The notes below the pieces were generated by a model that saw nothing but the letters and a program-made list of their open reading frames with translations, did not search any database and had not been told where the DNA came from. The translations under genes and the position numbers were made by a program. Below, piece by piece: positions 1 through 10,251 of a stretch of DNA of 64,000 nt (positions within the stretch are counted from its first letter, which is position 1; every line of letters starts with the position of its first letter). The stretch comes from Bathynomus jamesi (Eukaryota > Arthropoda > Malacostraca > Isopoda > Cirolanidae). The stretch lies in NCBI GenBank assembly GCA_023014485.1, contig JAJOZX010003208.1:458001-522000 (forward strand), written 5' to 3'.

Positions 1-1091
1 GGTAAAGAGTTGTCTACAGATCTTAAGAGATTTGTTATTGCTGCATACGACTCTGGAAAGGGTTATAGGAAGATAGGAGAAGAAATTCGTATTCCATTTA
101 CGACGGTTGCTGCAATTATAAAGAAATGGAAAGGCTTTGGAACAGTCAAAACTGTACTAAGGTGTGGACGACCTCGCAAGATTTCAGAACGTACAGCTAG
201 ACATTGAAAAATGGCTGCTGCAAATCCACGAGTGACTGCGGGTGATATTTGCCAAACATTAAGACTGAGATTGATGTCCATCCCTCTACTGTACGTCGTA
301 CATTGAGAAAGAATGGTTTGAATGAAAGAGTTGCATGAAGAAAACCTCTGCTACGAAAGCTCATAAATAAGCTCGTTTAAAGTACGCCAAAGATCATCAA
401 AATGATGGATTTGCATTCTGGAAGGAAGTTTTCTAGACAGACGAGACCAAAATTGAATTATTCGGGAACGACAAACAACAGTATATTTGTCGAAAATCAA
501 ATACTTATTCGTGGAAAAAAACATCCTTCCTACGATTAAACGTGGTGGTAGTTTGCTTCTTTGGGGATGCTTTAGTGTTTCTGGTCCAGGAAAGCTTGTC
601 ATCAATGGAATCTTGAATTCGAAGAAATATCAGGAAATTTTAGAAGGAAATGTATTGCCTTCAGTTCGGGAGTTGCGAATGGGTCGCAGTTTGGTACTGC
701 AAGTTGATGATGATGATGATCCAAAACAAAATTAAGAACACCTTGAAAAGGTTTCAACAAAAGAATTTCAAGTTTCTCGAGTGGCCCAGTCAAAGTCCAG
801 ATCTGAATTTAATTGAGAATTTATGGTTTGATTTGAAAAAAGTTGTAAACAAAAGAAAGCTTTCGAATCTGAATAAATTGTGACCATTTTCTTTAGAAGA
901 ATGGGTTAAAATTTCTACTAGATGTCGAAACCTCGTAGAAAAATACCCAAAACAAATCGATAAAGTCATTCAAGCAAAAGGTGGACACACACAGTATTAA
1001 ATAACTTTATAAGTAAATGTACGGAAACTTTTGCATTCTAACCTTATTTTATTTTCCTCAAATTCTTTGATATTTTATAAGCGCCACTGTA
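1..1091 (+). mobile_element. Decayed Tc1-type DNA transposon, left end outside the window
   Basis: The strand encodes recognisable pieces of a Tc1/mariner transposase up to a stop near 999. About 90 bp of AT-rich sequence follows, ending in GCGCCACTGTA at 1081-1091. CACTG next to TA is the usual shape of a Tc1 right end, so the 3' border is placed there. The left terminal repeat and target TA lie upstream of the window. It shares architecture with the intact Tc1 at 57059-58659, but the terminal sequence differs, so it is another family member and not a recent copy. Confidence 0.75.
10..999 (+). pseudogene. Tc1-like transposase pseudogene
   Basis: The first 65 codons carry the N-terminal paired-like helix-turn-helix (YRKIGEEIRIPFTTVAAII) followed by the basic GRPRKISERTAR linker. 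Further pieces in shifted frames match the catalytic core: DETKIELFG near 436-470 (first Asp), a segment near 690-725 where the second-Asp block has become a GAT-repeat run, and WPSQSPDLNLIENLWFDLKK near 783-842 with the third acidic residue. The end reads as QAKGGHTQY and a stop. Several frameshifts and stops (for example after ERTARH at 205) prevent any full protein. In the family this enzyme cuts and pastes at TA. This copy is dead, and its ends could only move if a related enzyme recognised them. Confidence 0.85.
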
Positions 1092-1479
1092 TACAAGTTT
1101 TATTAAAATCAATTTTTGGTCATTACACCTTAAGTACTTCTGCTGTCGTTTGCATTTTTGGCTGTTTTCAACCTCCATCGTCAGCCAATCAAAATTCACA
1201 GAAACTGGTGTTTCAACTGATCCCAATATTTGTACATATTTGAGGATGTTTAACCACGATAATTTTTTCTACTATACGTAATGATATTTACATTTTTATT
1301 TACCCGTTTTTTTTAAGCACTTAAGATTAAAGTTTTCAGAAATTAAATAATTTTCAGATGTAAAAATAGATTTTCAGGATTAAAAACGGCAGCTGAATCA
1401 CTAAAATAAGAACTTTTGACCTAGCAACTCTGTTTTACTAACTCTTAACTTCATATTTTGTGGATAGTGTGCGTGGGTA
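1092..1479. other. AT-rich spacer with no recognisable gene
   Basis: I see no coding pattern, repeat family or RNA gene here. Short open frames at 1031-1243 lie in AT-rich sequence on both strands and look accidental. Confidence 0.5.
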
Positions 1480-1556
1480 CAGTCGGTTACAAAAGTCGGG
1501 ATACACTGAGCGGAAAAGTAGGTGTGACCCAGTGATCCCAACTTCGTAACAGACTG
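1480..1556. mobile_element. Very short foldback element flanked by TA
   Basis: CAGTCGGTTACAAAAGTCGG at the left and the reverse complement of CAGTCTGTTACGAAGTTGGG at the right form an imperfect hairpin of about 30-bp arms around a ~15-bp centre. Both ends abut TA (1478-1479 and 1557-1558), the target duplication expected for Tc1/mariner/pogo-type elements. At 77 bp it is almost only termini, so it is a foldback MITE or the minimal derivative of one. Confidence 0.6.
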
Positions 1557-1558
1557 TA

Positions 1559-2579
1559 CGTAGCATTATTCAGTTAAACTAAGAACATTAGGCGGCGAGT
1601 ATAATTAATCAATAAAAGTGGGTCGCTTAGCATTACTTTCCAAGATGAATTGATCTTGAGTTTGGGATTAGTCAGATCATATTATTTGTTATTGTTAAGA
1701 AACTATATCTTACTTAAATCTGCCAGAAACATTCTCAATGTTTTTTATAATGTTATAAATAATGCTTTGAACATTTTTACATAATATATTTTTTTTGTTC
1801 CTGTTTGTACAGTGGAACTTTTCCTATAATTTGTGGTCTTTAACAGTGAAATCCCAGGATACGTAATGCGCAATGCCCCGAAGGTTAACTGCTGCTCAAC
1901 ATCCTCCAAATTTAATAAAGACCAGTTAATTATTATCCACGCGTCTGAGCGGGAAATTCACGTGGAAATGTTCTTTCTCTCGTTTCATCATCCGTACAGC
2001 AAAAATGTTGCGCACTGCGTAGTCAACAGCATAATGTTTATTCTCAGAATTTTTTTTTAAGACGCCTTCACGAATTGTGGACGATGTTGAAACGGCAAAC
2101 ATTTTTTATGTCCAATTAAACTTGGACATTATTGTACCTTAGAGTATTATTGTGAGCCGACCGAAGGTCGAGCCAAACTATTTGTTACGTTTTACGTCGT
2201 CGTAAACTTTCCGAGGTAAGGTGTATTAAAATATTTATTTTGTAAATTATTTGAAAGAAATGGAGGATGACATTTTTTTTTGCAATTTAAACTCTTTCGG
2301 ATAAGACTGAATTGTTTTTAATGTTGTGGAGGTCAAGAGTGAAGTATATGAATTTTAAAACAAGTAAGTGAGGACAACACTTCAACTCGGAGCCAAAAAC
2401 ATTAAAAATTAGCCCAAATTTAATTTTCATAACGAGGTTGGGGTGTACCTGTAGTGGTACATCCCCATTACATACCTCTTAAACGGCTTTAATTCCTCCG
2501 TTTCTCATTAACTCTCGTGCCACATTTGTATCAGCTTCACGTTTATTCACACACTCGCAAATTACGTCCTTCCATATTT
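1559..2579. other. AT-rich intergenic stretch, nothing identified
   Basis: No coding signature, no clear repeat and no RNA gene was recognised. A 75-codon open frame at 1833-2060 has no family resemblance. Confidence 0.45.
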
Positions 2580-2670
2580 TTTTTCATGCAGGGAGGAGGG
2601 GCCAAGGGCGAATGCCCGCATAGACGGCCTCCCCCCACCAAATAGAGGAAGAAAAGAGTCAAAATCCAGG
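2575..2670 (+). repeat. Dispersed 'GCCAAGGGC' repeat fragment
   Basis: A T-run is followed by ATGCAGGGAGG, GCCAAGGGCGAATGCC and, later, AGTCAAAATCCAGGTC. The same order of blocks (T-run, ATGCAGGAAAG, GCCAAGGGAGAACGCC, GTTGAAATCAAGGTC) occurs at 33187-33272, so this is a dispersed repeat. It sits just upstream of the LINE ORF1 and may be part of that element's 5' leader or an older insertion beside it. I associate this signature with decapod repeats. That is memory, not a search. Confidence 0.55.
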
Positions 2671-3064
2671 TCCGAGGTTTTCGAGAGGCCTGGACACTGC
2701 GCGTGAAAAACTGAAGGTCATAGACCTGAGGAAAAATGGATTGAGGGAGATTGTGCCAGAGTTGACCAGTTGAGTAGATGAAAGATTGAAAATACCGATT
2801 AACCCCTGTGTTAGAGAGAGTTGAACAGAAAAGGAATGAGGTGGTTGTCCTTCACCCTTGTCGCTCTTCAACCAAACCCAAGCCCTGTCCCTGCCATCTT
2901 TCACCGCGCGTTGGATGAGAGTGGCCGCCTTTTAGGTACGGGTGTATCTCCCCTGCGTGACATCTATTGGCGGTGGGACCGAGTGTGCCCACGATTCGCC
3001 TTTCCCTTGTTGGAGTCGGTGGTGGCTGGATGCGCGCGGGTGATGAAGCTTCTTTTTGTTTGCT

Positions 3065-4306
3065 ATGGCTTCTTCTCCTCGGCTTACGACTACTGCTTCT
3101 CATTCTCGGACTACTACTACTACTGTCAACACTCGGGCGGTGGGCAACCAGGCCCTCGAGTCCTCTACCACTGGAAGACCGCATCCTGAGGGGGTTAACC
3201 CCCCTCTGGAAATGGAACGCTTGCACTCTCCTTTTCCGTTGCCGACCCCAGTCCGTCCCTTGAATATGCCCTTGGACATACACTCTCTGGAGCAAGGGTC
3301 TCGCCCCAGCCCACCTCAGCCGCCTTCGGGCAAGTCAAGTTTCACCCAAGACTTGCTCCCAAAACCCGGCTTCTTGCTCTCCCCGTATGCCCCCCTCACC
3401 CGCCGTCGGCCCACCTCCCCACGGAGAGAGCCCTGCGGCGGACGGGTAAGTCGGCATTCACGGCCATCCTATCGACTGTTGGATATCCCAGTTCACTTCG
3501 ATTCTACAGCCTCCCTATCCCTTCCAAGTATCCGCAAATTCCTGGTGATCCGGCCTACCTCTGGGTCCCTTCCGTCCAACTCTGAACGGACGTTCCAGGC
3601 GATCCGAACCCACAGCAACTCCAGCCGCTATGATGTACGACTACAGAGGGATGGCTCCCTCCTCATAAAATCACGTTCAGCCGCAGAGACGAAAGCCCTA
3701 CTCTCCCTCACAGAGGTCCTTCGATGCTCGGTGTCCGTTTCCCCACACCCTCGCCTGAACCAGAGTCAGGGCACTATTTACGCCACCCGCCTATTGTCGA
3801 TCGCAGAGAACGAGTTCCTGGAGGACATCGCACCCCAGGGTGTCACTAAGATCTATCGCTTCACATCCCAACAGGGAGGCACCCCCCCCACCCCGCGTCT
3901 GCTTCTTGCCTTCAATACCTTAGTCCCTCCTGACCGTATTGTATGGGGTATGGGAGACCGCACGTCATGCGAGTTTTCTGTCCGGCCATACATCCCAGAC
4001 CCGACCCGTTGCTTTAAATGCAACAAGTTTGGACACGTTAGCTCAGTTTGTCGGCAGCCGCACCAACTGTGTGTTCATTGCGGACAAATCGATCACCCTG
4101 ACAGGTGCCCCAACACACCCAAATGCTCCAATTGTGAAGGCGCACATCCCTCTTCATCCCGCGAATGCCTGTTCTTCAGGTTCGAGAAAGAGGTCCGAGG
4201 CCTGCAGGTAGCGGAATTCCTTATCCCCCGAGAGGCGCGAGACAGGGTGCGGAGTCGGGAGGTGAGGCCGGGGGTGTCTTACGCCGCTGCCCTGGCCTGC
4301 CGTTGA
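3065..4306 (+). CDS. LINE ORF1, gag-like nucleic-acid-binding protein
   Basis: About 413 codons from ATG at 3065. In non-LTR elements ORF1 coats the element RNA and helps form the ribonucleoprotein. The N-terminal ~120 residues are Ser/Thr/Pro-rich and low in complexity. The middle (~130-310) is a globular part with the FLVIRP and LQRDGSLLIKS patches typical of ORF1 RNA-binding folds. Three consecutive zinc knuckles close the protein at about residues 316-375: CFKCNKFGHVSSVC (C-x2-C-x4-H-x4-C), CVHCGQIDHPDRC (C-x2-C-x4-H-x3-C) and CSNCEGAHPSSSREC. The TGA at 4304 may be a nonsense mutation rather than the natural end, because Pro/Ser-rich sequence continues in the same frame and basic KPTRRKRR-like sequence lies near 4515-4540. 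ORF2 begins about 1 kb further on. This is the only long intact frame of the element. Confidence 0.85.
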   Translation: MASSPRLTTTASHSRTTTTTVNTRAVGNQALESSTTGRPHPEGVNPPLEMERLHSPFPLPTPVRPLNMPLDIHSLEQGSRPSPPQPPSGKSSFTQDLLPKPGFLLSPYAPLTRRRPTSPRREPCGGRVSRHSRPSYRLLDIPVHFDSTASLSLPSIRKFLVIRPTSGSLPSNSERTFQAIRTHSNSSRYDVRLQRDGSLLIKSRSAAETKALLSLTEVLRCSVSVSPHPRLNQSQGTIYATRLLSIAENEFLEDIAPQGVTKIYRFTSQQGGTPPTPRLLLAFNTLVPPDRIVWGMGDRTSCEFSVRPYIPDPTRCFKCNKFGHVSSVCRQPHQLCVHCGQIDHPDRCPNTPKCSNCEGAHPSSSRECLFFRFEKEVRGLQVAEFLIPREARDRVRSREVRPGVSYAAALACR

Positions 4307-5321
4307 AACCCCCCCTCGACCACTGCTCCCCGTCCCTCCCAAAAGGAATCCTCGCAGGACCCGACGGCCTCCTGTCCCCCCACCATCCCTTCTCTTCACG
4401 CACCTCGCCTGCCACAGATTCCCCAGGAGTCTGGGACCAGGACACCCAGGCCCCATCCACCTCGAGCCCTGCCCTCCCAGCACTCTGCACACGCCCGAAC
4501 CCACCGCCCGGAGCAAGCCGACGAGGCGGAAACGCCGGAGCGAGTCGCCAGACCCTCCGGCCTTTCAACGTGTCTCCCTCTTCCCCTAGATCTAAGAAGA
4601 CGGCTCGGACCCCCCCCTCACTTCGTCTACAAGGACAATATCTACCCCCACATACTCTGATAATAGTTGCCGAGTTACATGAGTCGCACCCGACGACGAG
4701 ATCCAATCTGGACAACATCTACTCCTCCGAGGATCCAGTGGATGCGGCTCTGGCGCAGCTACACGGTGTGGCCGAGGGGAGGTCGGCCGCGCCCATGAGT
4801 CTTATGGATCTGCCCTTGCCTCCTGGTGCCATTTTTCCACCCCTCCACGAGACTACTCTGGTTCATTTCCTTCCACCCCACAGTACCTGCCCCCCCAACA
4901 TCCCCGCCCCCCTCCTTGTTAGCCACCCTGAGCACATCCTCCCTCCCACCTGCCCGGTCCTGGTACCCCCTATCGCCACCCAGGGTCCGCCGTGAGACCC
5001 CGGACAGGCGGGAGGCACCACTTTGGGAAATAAAGCGCCCCCTCCTGGCCCGAACACAGAAGCCCACCAAGACACTTCTCACCCTCTCAGCCCACGACGT
5101 TCTCCTAGCTGCCGTGATCCACGCCTCCGGTCTCGCTCGGCCGACTCGACCCCGCAATCTCCGCTGAGATCGACTGGCCGACCGATTCCTTTCTCTGGTG
5201 AACGGCAGATAGCAGCCAGCCATGCTCCTAACCCATCGTTCACCTTCGCGAATCCCAGATCTTCCTTCACACTCCAACATCCTAACACCTACGCCTTTAC
5301 CCATCCCCCTTCATCAACTAA
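4307..5321 (+). pseudogene. Pro-rich ORF1 tail / inter-ORF region of the LINE, frameshifted
   Basis: This ~1-kb C-rich stretch stays open in several frames at once, so no frame can be trusted on length. Ser/Pro-rich sequence with a basic SKPTRRKRR patch near 4513-4540 looks like the C-terminal extension of an ORF1 protein, later disturbed by indels and the stop at 4304. The frames overlapping it on the other strand are composition artefacts. Confidence 0.5.
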
Positions 5322-6200
5322 TGGATCCTCCGAAAACTACAATAGTGCACTGGAACTGCAGAGGGATATTTGCGAACTACGAAGGCCTTAATTCCTTGGT
5401 TGCCAGTTCCCGTCCGGTGTGTGTGTCTGTCTCGAGGAGCTAATCCTGGCGACCAGGCCCATGCCCTGCCCTACTGGATATTCCTACATCGCCACCCCGT
5501 TTCCTACCTGCACTCAAAGGGGGGCTGCCATTTTCATACACCACGCAGTCCCCTTCCACAATCTATCCGGTCCCCGTTACAGGTGATTGCTACCCGGCTT
5601 TCCCTGGATAGACAGTACACCGTCTGTTTAATATACCTCCCTCCCCACGCTCAAGTCTTCCCGCGATGATCTGGTGGAGGTGGTACAACAACTCCCCAAG
5701 CCCTTTCTACTACTGGGCGATTTTAATAGTCGCCACCCCTTGTGGGGCGACACACTCGACCTATATGGCCCAACCCTGATTACTGTCATAACCGAGCTCT
5801 CCTTCGAGTGCCTCAATGATGGCTCTCCTACATTCTACCATGCCACCACCTGCACTCCATCCTGTATAGACCTGTCCTTCGTTTCGACTGATGCTTTCCT
5901 AGATTTCACATGGCAAGTCCTCCAAGAGGACTATGGAAGTGACCATTTCCCTGTTCAACTCACGCTCAATTGGCCCGACCAGACCTTCGGGTACCGGAAA
6001 GGTGGATTACTGCCAAAGCGAATTGGTCCCGCTTCCGCGACGATACATATACAACCCTTACGACTGCCCACTTCCCATCCTCCGACGAATGCATCGCATA
6101 CTTCGAGTCCGTCGTTGTAGCGGCTGCGTGCACTAGTATCCCACGATCATCCGCCTACCCCCGCGCCCGACGGGTTCCTTGGTGGACCCCGGAGTGCGCG
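5322..6200 (+). pseudogene. LINE ORF2 part 1: APE-type endonuclease domain (frameshifted)
   Basis: ORF2 likely starts at ATG 5322 (MDPPKTTIVHWNCRGI), the usual N-terminus of an apurinic/apyrimidinic-type endonuclease that nicks the target DNA. Later blocks in other frames are FLLLGDFNSRHPLWG (~5704-5748; conserved Asp/Asn of the metal site), SCIDLSFVS (~5858-5884) and YGSDHFPVQL (~5935-5963; catalytic SDH). The reading frame jumps near 5430, 5668 and 6100. All key motifs remain visible, so the frameshifts rather than loss of residues inactivate it. Confidence 0.85.
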
Positions 6201-6582
6201 GAGGCCGTACACGCCAAGAAGAAGGCTACTCGGCGCTTCTACCGTACGCGACTCCCCATCCATCGCACGGAGATGCAGCGGGCCAGGGCCATCGCCCGCC
6301 GTACAATGAAGACAGCGCGCCGAGCTTCTTGGCGTGCCTTTGTCCGGCGTCACCGCCACCACACCTTCGGCTACCATCTGGAAGAAGGTACGGGTGTCGA
6401 GAGGCGACATGTCCCCTCCCGACCCCGGTCCTCCGGACTAACGACGGACTCCTATACGAGCCCAAATCGGTGGCAAACCACCTAGCTTCTACCTTCGCCG
6501 CCGTTTCTTCCTCTGCAGTTAGTTCCCTCGTACCCCCCAAACAATAGTCCTCTTCTCCGTCCTAGACAGCACCTACAACCGG

Positions 6583-7654
6583 TTGTTCACCATGCGTGAA
6601 CTACAGGCGGCACTGGCCTCTCGACGATCCCCTTGTCCCGGCCCGGACGGTATTCCGTACAGCATGATCCAGCACATCCACCCTACCTTACAAATTTTCC
6701 TGCTAGACCTGTACAACAGCATATGGATAGAGGGCGCCTTCCCCTCCAGGTGGAGGGAGGCCCACGTCATCCCTATCCCCAAACCCGGCAAAGATTCCCT
6801 CGATCCCACAAACTACAGACCAATCGCCCTGACGTGTTGTGCCTGCAAAATCTTCGAAAAAATGGTCGCGATGCGACTATCGTTCTTCCTTGAAAATAGT
6901 AATTCCTTCCCGGCTACCCAGTCTGGCTTCAAACAATTTCGCTCCACCACTGATCCCCTCCTGCTCCTCAGCCGAGACATACAGGATGCCTTCGACAATG
7001 GACAGTTCGTCCTATTAATTTTTTTTTGACATCCAGAAGGCCTATGACACCACCTGTCGGGCAATCATCTTTAGTCAGCTCCGACATCTAGCTCTCGTCG
7101 GAGACATGCCGACCTTCATCAGAGGCTTCCTTTCCTCCCGAACCTTTAAAGTCCGGGTGGGCTCAGTCCATTGGGACGGGGTCCCACAGGGAAGCATCCT
7201 CAGTGTTCTATGCTTTTCCATCGTCATGAACACAGTCTCAAAATGCCTTCCATCCACCACCCGTTCTTCCATCTATGGGGAGGACCTTGCGATCTACTTC
7301 GCAGTGGGGGAGCCGTCCGTCGTTCAAATTGAGCTCGCCATCTACCGGGTGGAACGGTGGGCGACGTCGGTGGGTTTCCGCCTCTCCACCCGCAAGACCA
7401 AGTGTATGCTCTTCAGCAGAAGACCCGCAACCCTTCCTGTTCCCTCTGTCACATTATACGGCCATCCTCTTGAGGTGGTACCCTCCACGCGATTTCTGGG
7501 CGTGACTCTATACCGACGACTCAACTGGGTTCCCCATCTCAAGCACCTGAAGCAATCCCACCGACGTCCCCTCGCTCTCCTAGATCACCTCTCCCACACC
7601 ACATGGGGCGCAGACCGACGTTCTCTCCTTCGCCTTTATACTTCCATAGTCTAG
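6583..7654 (+). pseudogene. LINE ORF2 part 2: reverse transcriptase domain, active site altered
   Basis: RT blocks are visible in order: PGPDGIPYSMIQHI, VIPIPKPGKDSLDPTNYRPIAL, QSGFKQFRSTTDPLLLL, FFDIQKAYDTT (first catalytic Asp; split by a frameshift at the T-run 7020-7027), GVPQGSILSVL and SSIYGEDLAIYF at about 7267-7302. The last block should read Y-x-DD. Here it is YGED, so one catalytic Asp has become Glu and the preceding residue is Gly. The thumb-like RFLGVTLYRRLNWVPHL follows, and the frame then stops after YTSIV at 7652. The domain is dead both by frameshift and by the active-site change. Confidence 0.85.
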
Positions 7655-8094
7655 TCGAAGCTGGACTATGGCAGTGTAGTATACGGTTGAGCCTCCAACG
7701 CCTGCCTCCGTATCTTGGACCAGTCCTTAATAGAGGCCTCCGCCTCACCACCGGTGCTTTCCGCTCTTCCCCAGCCTCCAGCCTTCAAGTGGATTGCAAT
7801 TACCTCCCTCTCGCCCTCCGACGGGGTCTGCTCCTCATGAGGACATACCTCTGTGCACAGGGGCTACCTTCTTCGCTTTTATGCGCGGCGGTTTCTGAAC
7901 TCCCACCCCAGGGACGAAGCTGGCACTTCACTGAAGCGGTCCGTTCTTTCCTTGACTTTTCCAACATGCCCGCCCCCTCAGTTATCCCCATTTCATACAG
8001 CATCTACCCCCCTGGCTCCTCACCCCTATCAAGTTTTGCAGGGACCTGTGTGCCCTACCGAAGACTACCACGAGCGCTACGGTATACAGGTCAC

Positions 8095-8530
8095 TCTTCC
8101 GAAACACGCAACCCAACACCCGGACAGTCCCCATTTATACAGATGGTTCCCGCTCGGAGGCTGGTGCGGCCCTCAGCGGTGATACTGTCCCAGCTTTTCT
8201 CGAGGCGTCAGCCTGCCCCGCGAGACCTCCGTTTTCTCGGCGGAACTCTTCGCGATTATGGAGGCCCTCGACATTGTGCGCACCCACTCTGCCAGCTCCT
8301 TCGTCATTTATTCAGATTCCCAAAGCGCACTTCTCTCCCTAGAGATTTAACCCCCCACCCCGTCTGTACCATCCAGCAAACCTTCCACTTTTTAACAGCC
8401 TTCCGACACAAGACAATCGCCTTCTGCTGGGTCCCGGCACATGTCGGCATCCAGGGTAACGAGGAGGCGGACCGCACGGCAAAGACGGCCTGCTTACGCC
8501 AGCCTCCCCCCGGCCCCTCCCTTTCTCCCA
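8095..8530 (+). pseudogene. LINE ORF2 part 3: RNase H domain
   Basis: The four acidic positions of RNase H can be read across frames: PIYTDGSRSEAGAALS (~8130-8178, Asp1), SAELFAIMEALDIVR (~8238-8282, Glu), FVIYSDSQSALLSL (~8302-8343, Asp2) and CWVPAHVGIQGNEEADRTA (~8424-8482, His/Asp3). This enzyme removes the RNA strand during reverse transcription and marks the element as an I-clade-like LINE. Frames change between the blocks. Directly after TAKTA the sequence runs into the 21-bp array. Confidence 0.8.
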
Positions 8531-9534
8531 CTTCCCGATCTCCTCTCCCACTTCCCGATTCTCCTCTCCCACTTCCCGACTCTCCTCTCCACTTCCCGGC
8601 TCTCCTCTCCCACTTCCCGACTCTCCTCTCCCACTTCCCGACTCTCCTCTCCCACTTCCCGGCTCTCCTCTCCCACTTCCCGACTCTCCTCTCCCACTTC
8701 CCGACTTTCCTCTCCCTTCCCGACTCTCCTCTCCCACTTCCCGACTCTCCTCTCCCCTTCCCGACTCTCCTCTCCCACTTCCCGACTCTCCTCTCCCACT
8801 TCCCGACTCTCCTCCTCCCACTTCCGACTCTCCTCTCCCACTTCCCGACTCTCCTCTCCCACTTCCCGACTCTCCTCTCCCACTTCCCGACTCTCCTCTC
8901 CCACTTCCCGACTCTCCTCTCCCACTTCCCGACTCTCCTCTCCCACTTCCCGACTCTCCTCTCCCACTTCCCGACTCTCCTCTCCCACTTCCCGACTCTC
9001 CTCTCCCACTTCCCGACTCTCCTCTCCCACTTCCCGACTCTCCTCTCCCACTTCCCGACTCTCCTCTCTCCACTTCCCGACTCTCCTCTCCCACTTCCCG
9101 ACTCTCCTCTCCCACTTCCCGACTCTCCTCTCCCACTTCCCGACTCTCCTCTCCCACTTCCCGACTCTCCTCTCCCACTTCCCGACTCTCCTCTCCCACT
9201 TCCCGACTCTCCTCTCCCACTTCCCGACTCTCCTCTCCCACTTCCCGACTCTCCTCTCCCACTTCCCGACTCTCCTCTCCCACTTCCCGACTCTCCTCTC
9301 CCACTTCCCGACTCTCCTCTCCCACTTCCCGACTCTCCTCTCCCACTTCCCGACTCTCCTCTCCCACTTCCGACTCTCCTCTCCCACTTCCGACTCTCCT
9401 CTCCCACTTCCCGACTCTCCTCTTCCCACTTCCCGACTCTCCTCTCCCACTTCCCGACTCTCCTCTCCCACTTCCCGACTCTCCTCTCCCACTTCCCGAC
9501 TCTCCTCTCCCACTTCCCGACTCTCCTCTCCCAC
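8530..9534 (+). repeat. 21-bp tandem repeat array, ~47 copies, inside LINE ORF2
   Basis: The unit is CTCCTCTCCC followed by ACTTCCCGACT, repeated about 47 times with few changes. Variants include 1-3-bp deletions near 8580, 8708, 8750, 8816 and 9367-9395, a 2-bp insertion at 9067, and G/A swaps in the first copies. Because 21 is a multiple of three, it encodes a heptad (LLSHFPT, SPLPLPD or PTSRLSS by frame), and all six frames stay open. The array sits exactly between the RNase H domain and the RSTWQWEWD segment of ORF2, where the element would encode a Leu/Pro-rich linker. It is therefore most simply an expansion of that linker's own codons. Confidence 0.95.
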
Positions 9535-9568
9535 TTCCGCTCCACCTGGCAATGGGAATGGGACCAGG

Positions 9569-10251
9569 CAGTGGCGTATAAATTTGGAATGCTCAACAAT
9601 ATCTCTCAACTAACTTCAGAGGAAGCATCAAAAGCAACAGAAAATCTGGCTAGTCCATTACCCAAATGATTTTGAGGACAACTTCCTATTTGAGTTTCAG
9701 CATTTTGTACTGTTTGTCAAACAAAACGCTTTAGCCGACACTCGCCCATTAGGAGTACTACAGGAAACTCACAAATTGAGGGCTGTTTTCCCAAATGCTT
9801 TCATTGCTTATCGCATTATTGTTTTATGATGTCAAATGCAACTGCGGAGCATTCTTTTTCTCATTGAGCATGATTAAAAATGTTGAACGTCAAATGTTGA
9901 CCTAAAAGAAATTACAAAGTCTGTCATTGTTGTGCATACTATAGAAAAGAATATTTTGCAGAATTTAAATACTGAGCTTGTGATTGGAAAATTTAGTGAT
10001 ATGAAGCAGCTCAAAAAACTTTTGTATACTGGTGGTGGATGATTTTGTGACCAACTTTGGTAGATTAGTAGTGGACTTGTAGTTGTGTAATTGGTTTGGT
10101 GTAATTGTAGCAGCTTGGTATTTGTGTAAAACTTGCATTATTTGATTTAGAAATAAATGGTTTTATTAATTTACACGACTCGAAGATGTCTTGTTGAGGG
10201 ACCCCAAGAATATTTTGGCTCCAGGGCCCAAAAATCCTTAATACGGCACTG
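9569..10251 (+). mobile_element. Short hAT-type element nested in the LINE, with 8-bp target duplication
   Basis: The ends are CAGTGGCGTATAAAT (left) and, reading inward from the right, CAGTGCCGTATTAAGG: imperfect terminal inverted repeats. The flanks are ggaccagg (9561-9568) and agaccagg (10252-10259), an 8-bp target duplication with one mismatch. The interior carries the end of a hAT transposase of the ZMYM1-like type: PNAFIAYRIIV, then MMSNATAEHSFSHLSMIKN and LSLLCIL across a frameshift. These are the C-terminal dimerisation-domain motifs. The rest of the transposase is missing, so the copy is non-autonomous. Confidence 0.85.

Noticed and set aside
2821..5304. Many open frames on both strands around the LINE ORF1
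   Set aside because: The region is C-rich and stop-poor. Only the + frame 3065-4306 has zinc knuckles and family-like structure.
8530..9534. Regularly repeated 21-bp units considered as a CRISPR array
   Set aside because: There are no variable spacers, the units are head-to-tail, and the DNA is eukaryotic.
8304..9609. Open frames of 340-430 codons on the minus strand encoding Gly/Glu/Arg heptads (GKWERRV, ESREVGE)
   Set aside because: They are the antisense readings of the 21-bp repeat, which is open in all six frames because the unit is a multiple of three and contains no stops.
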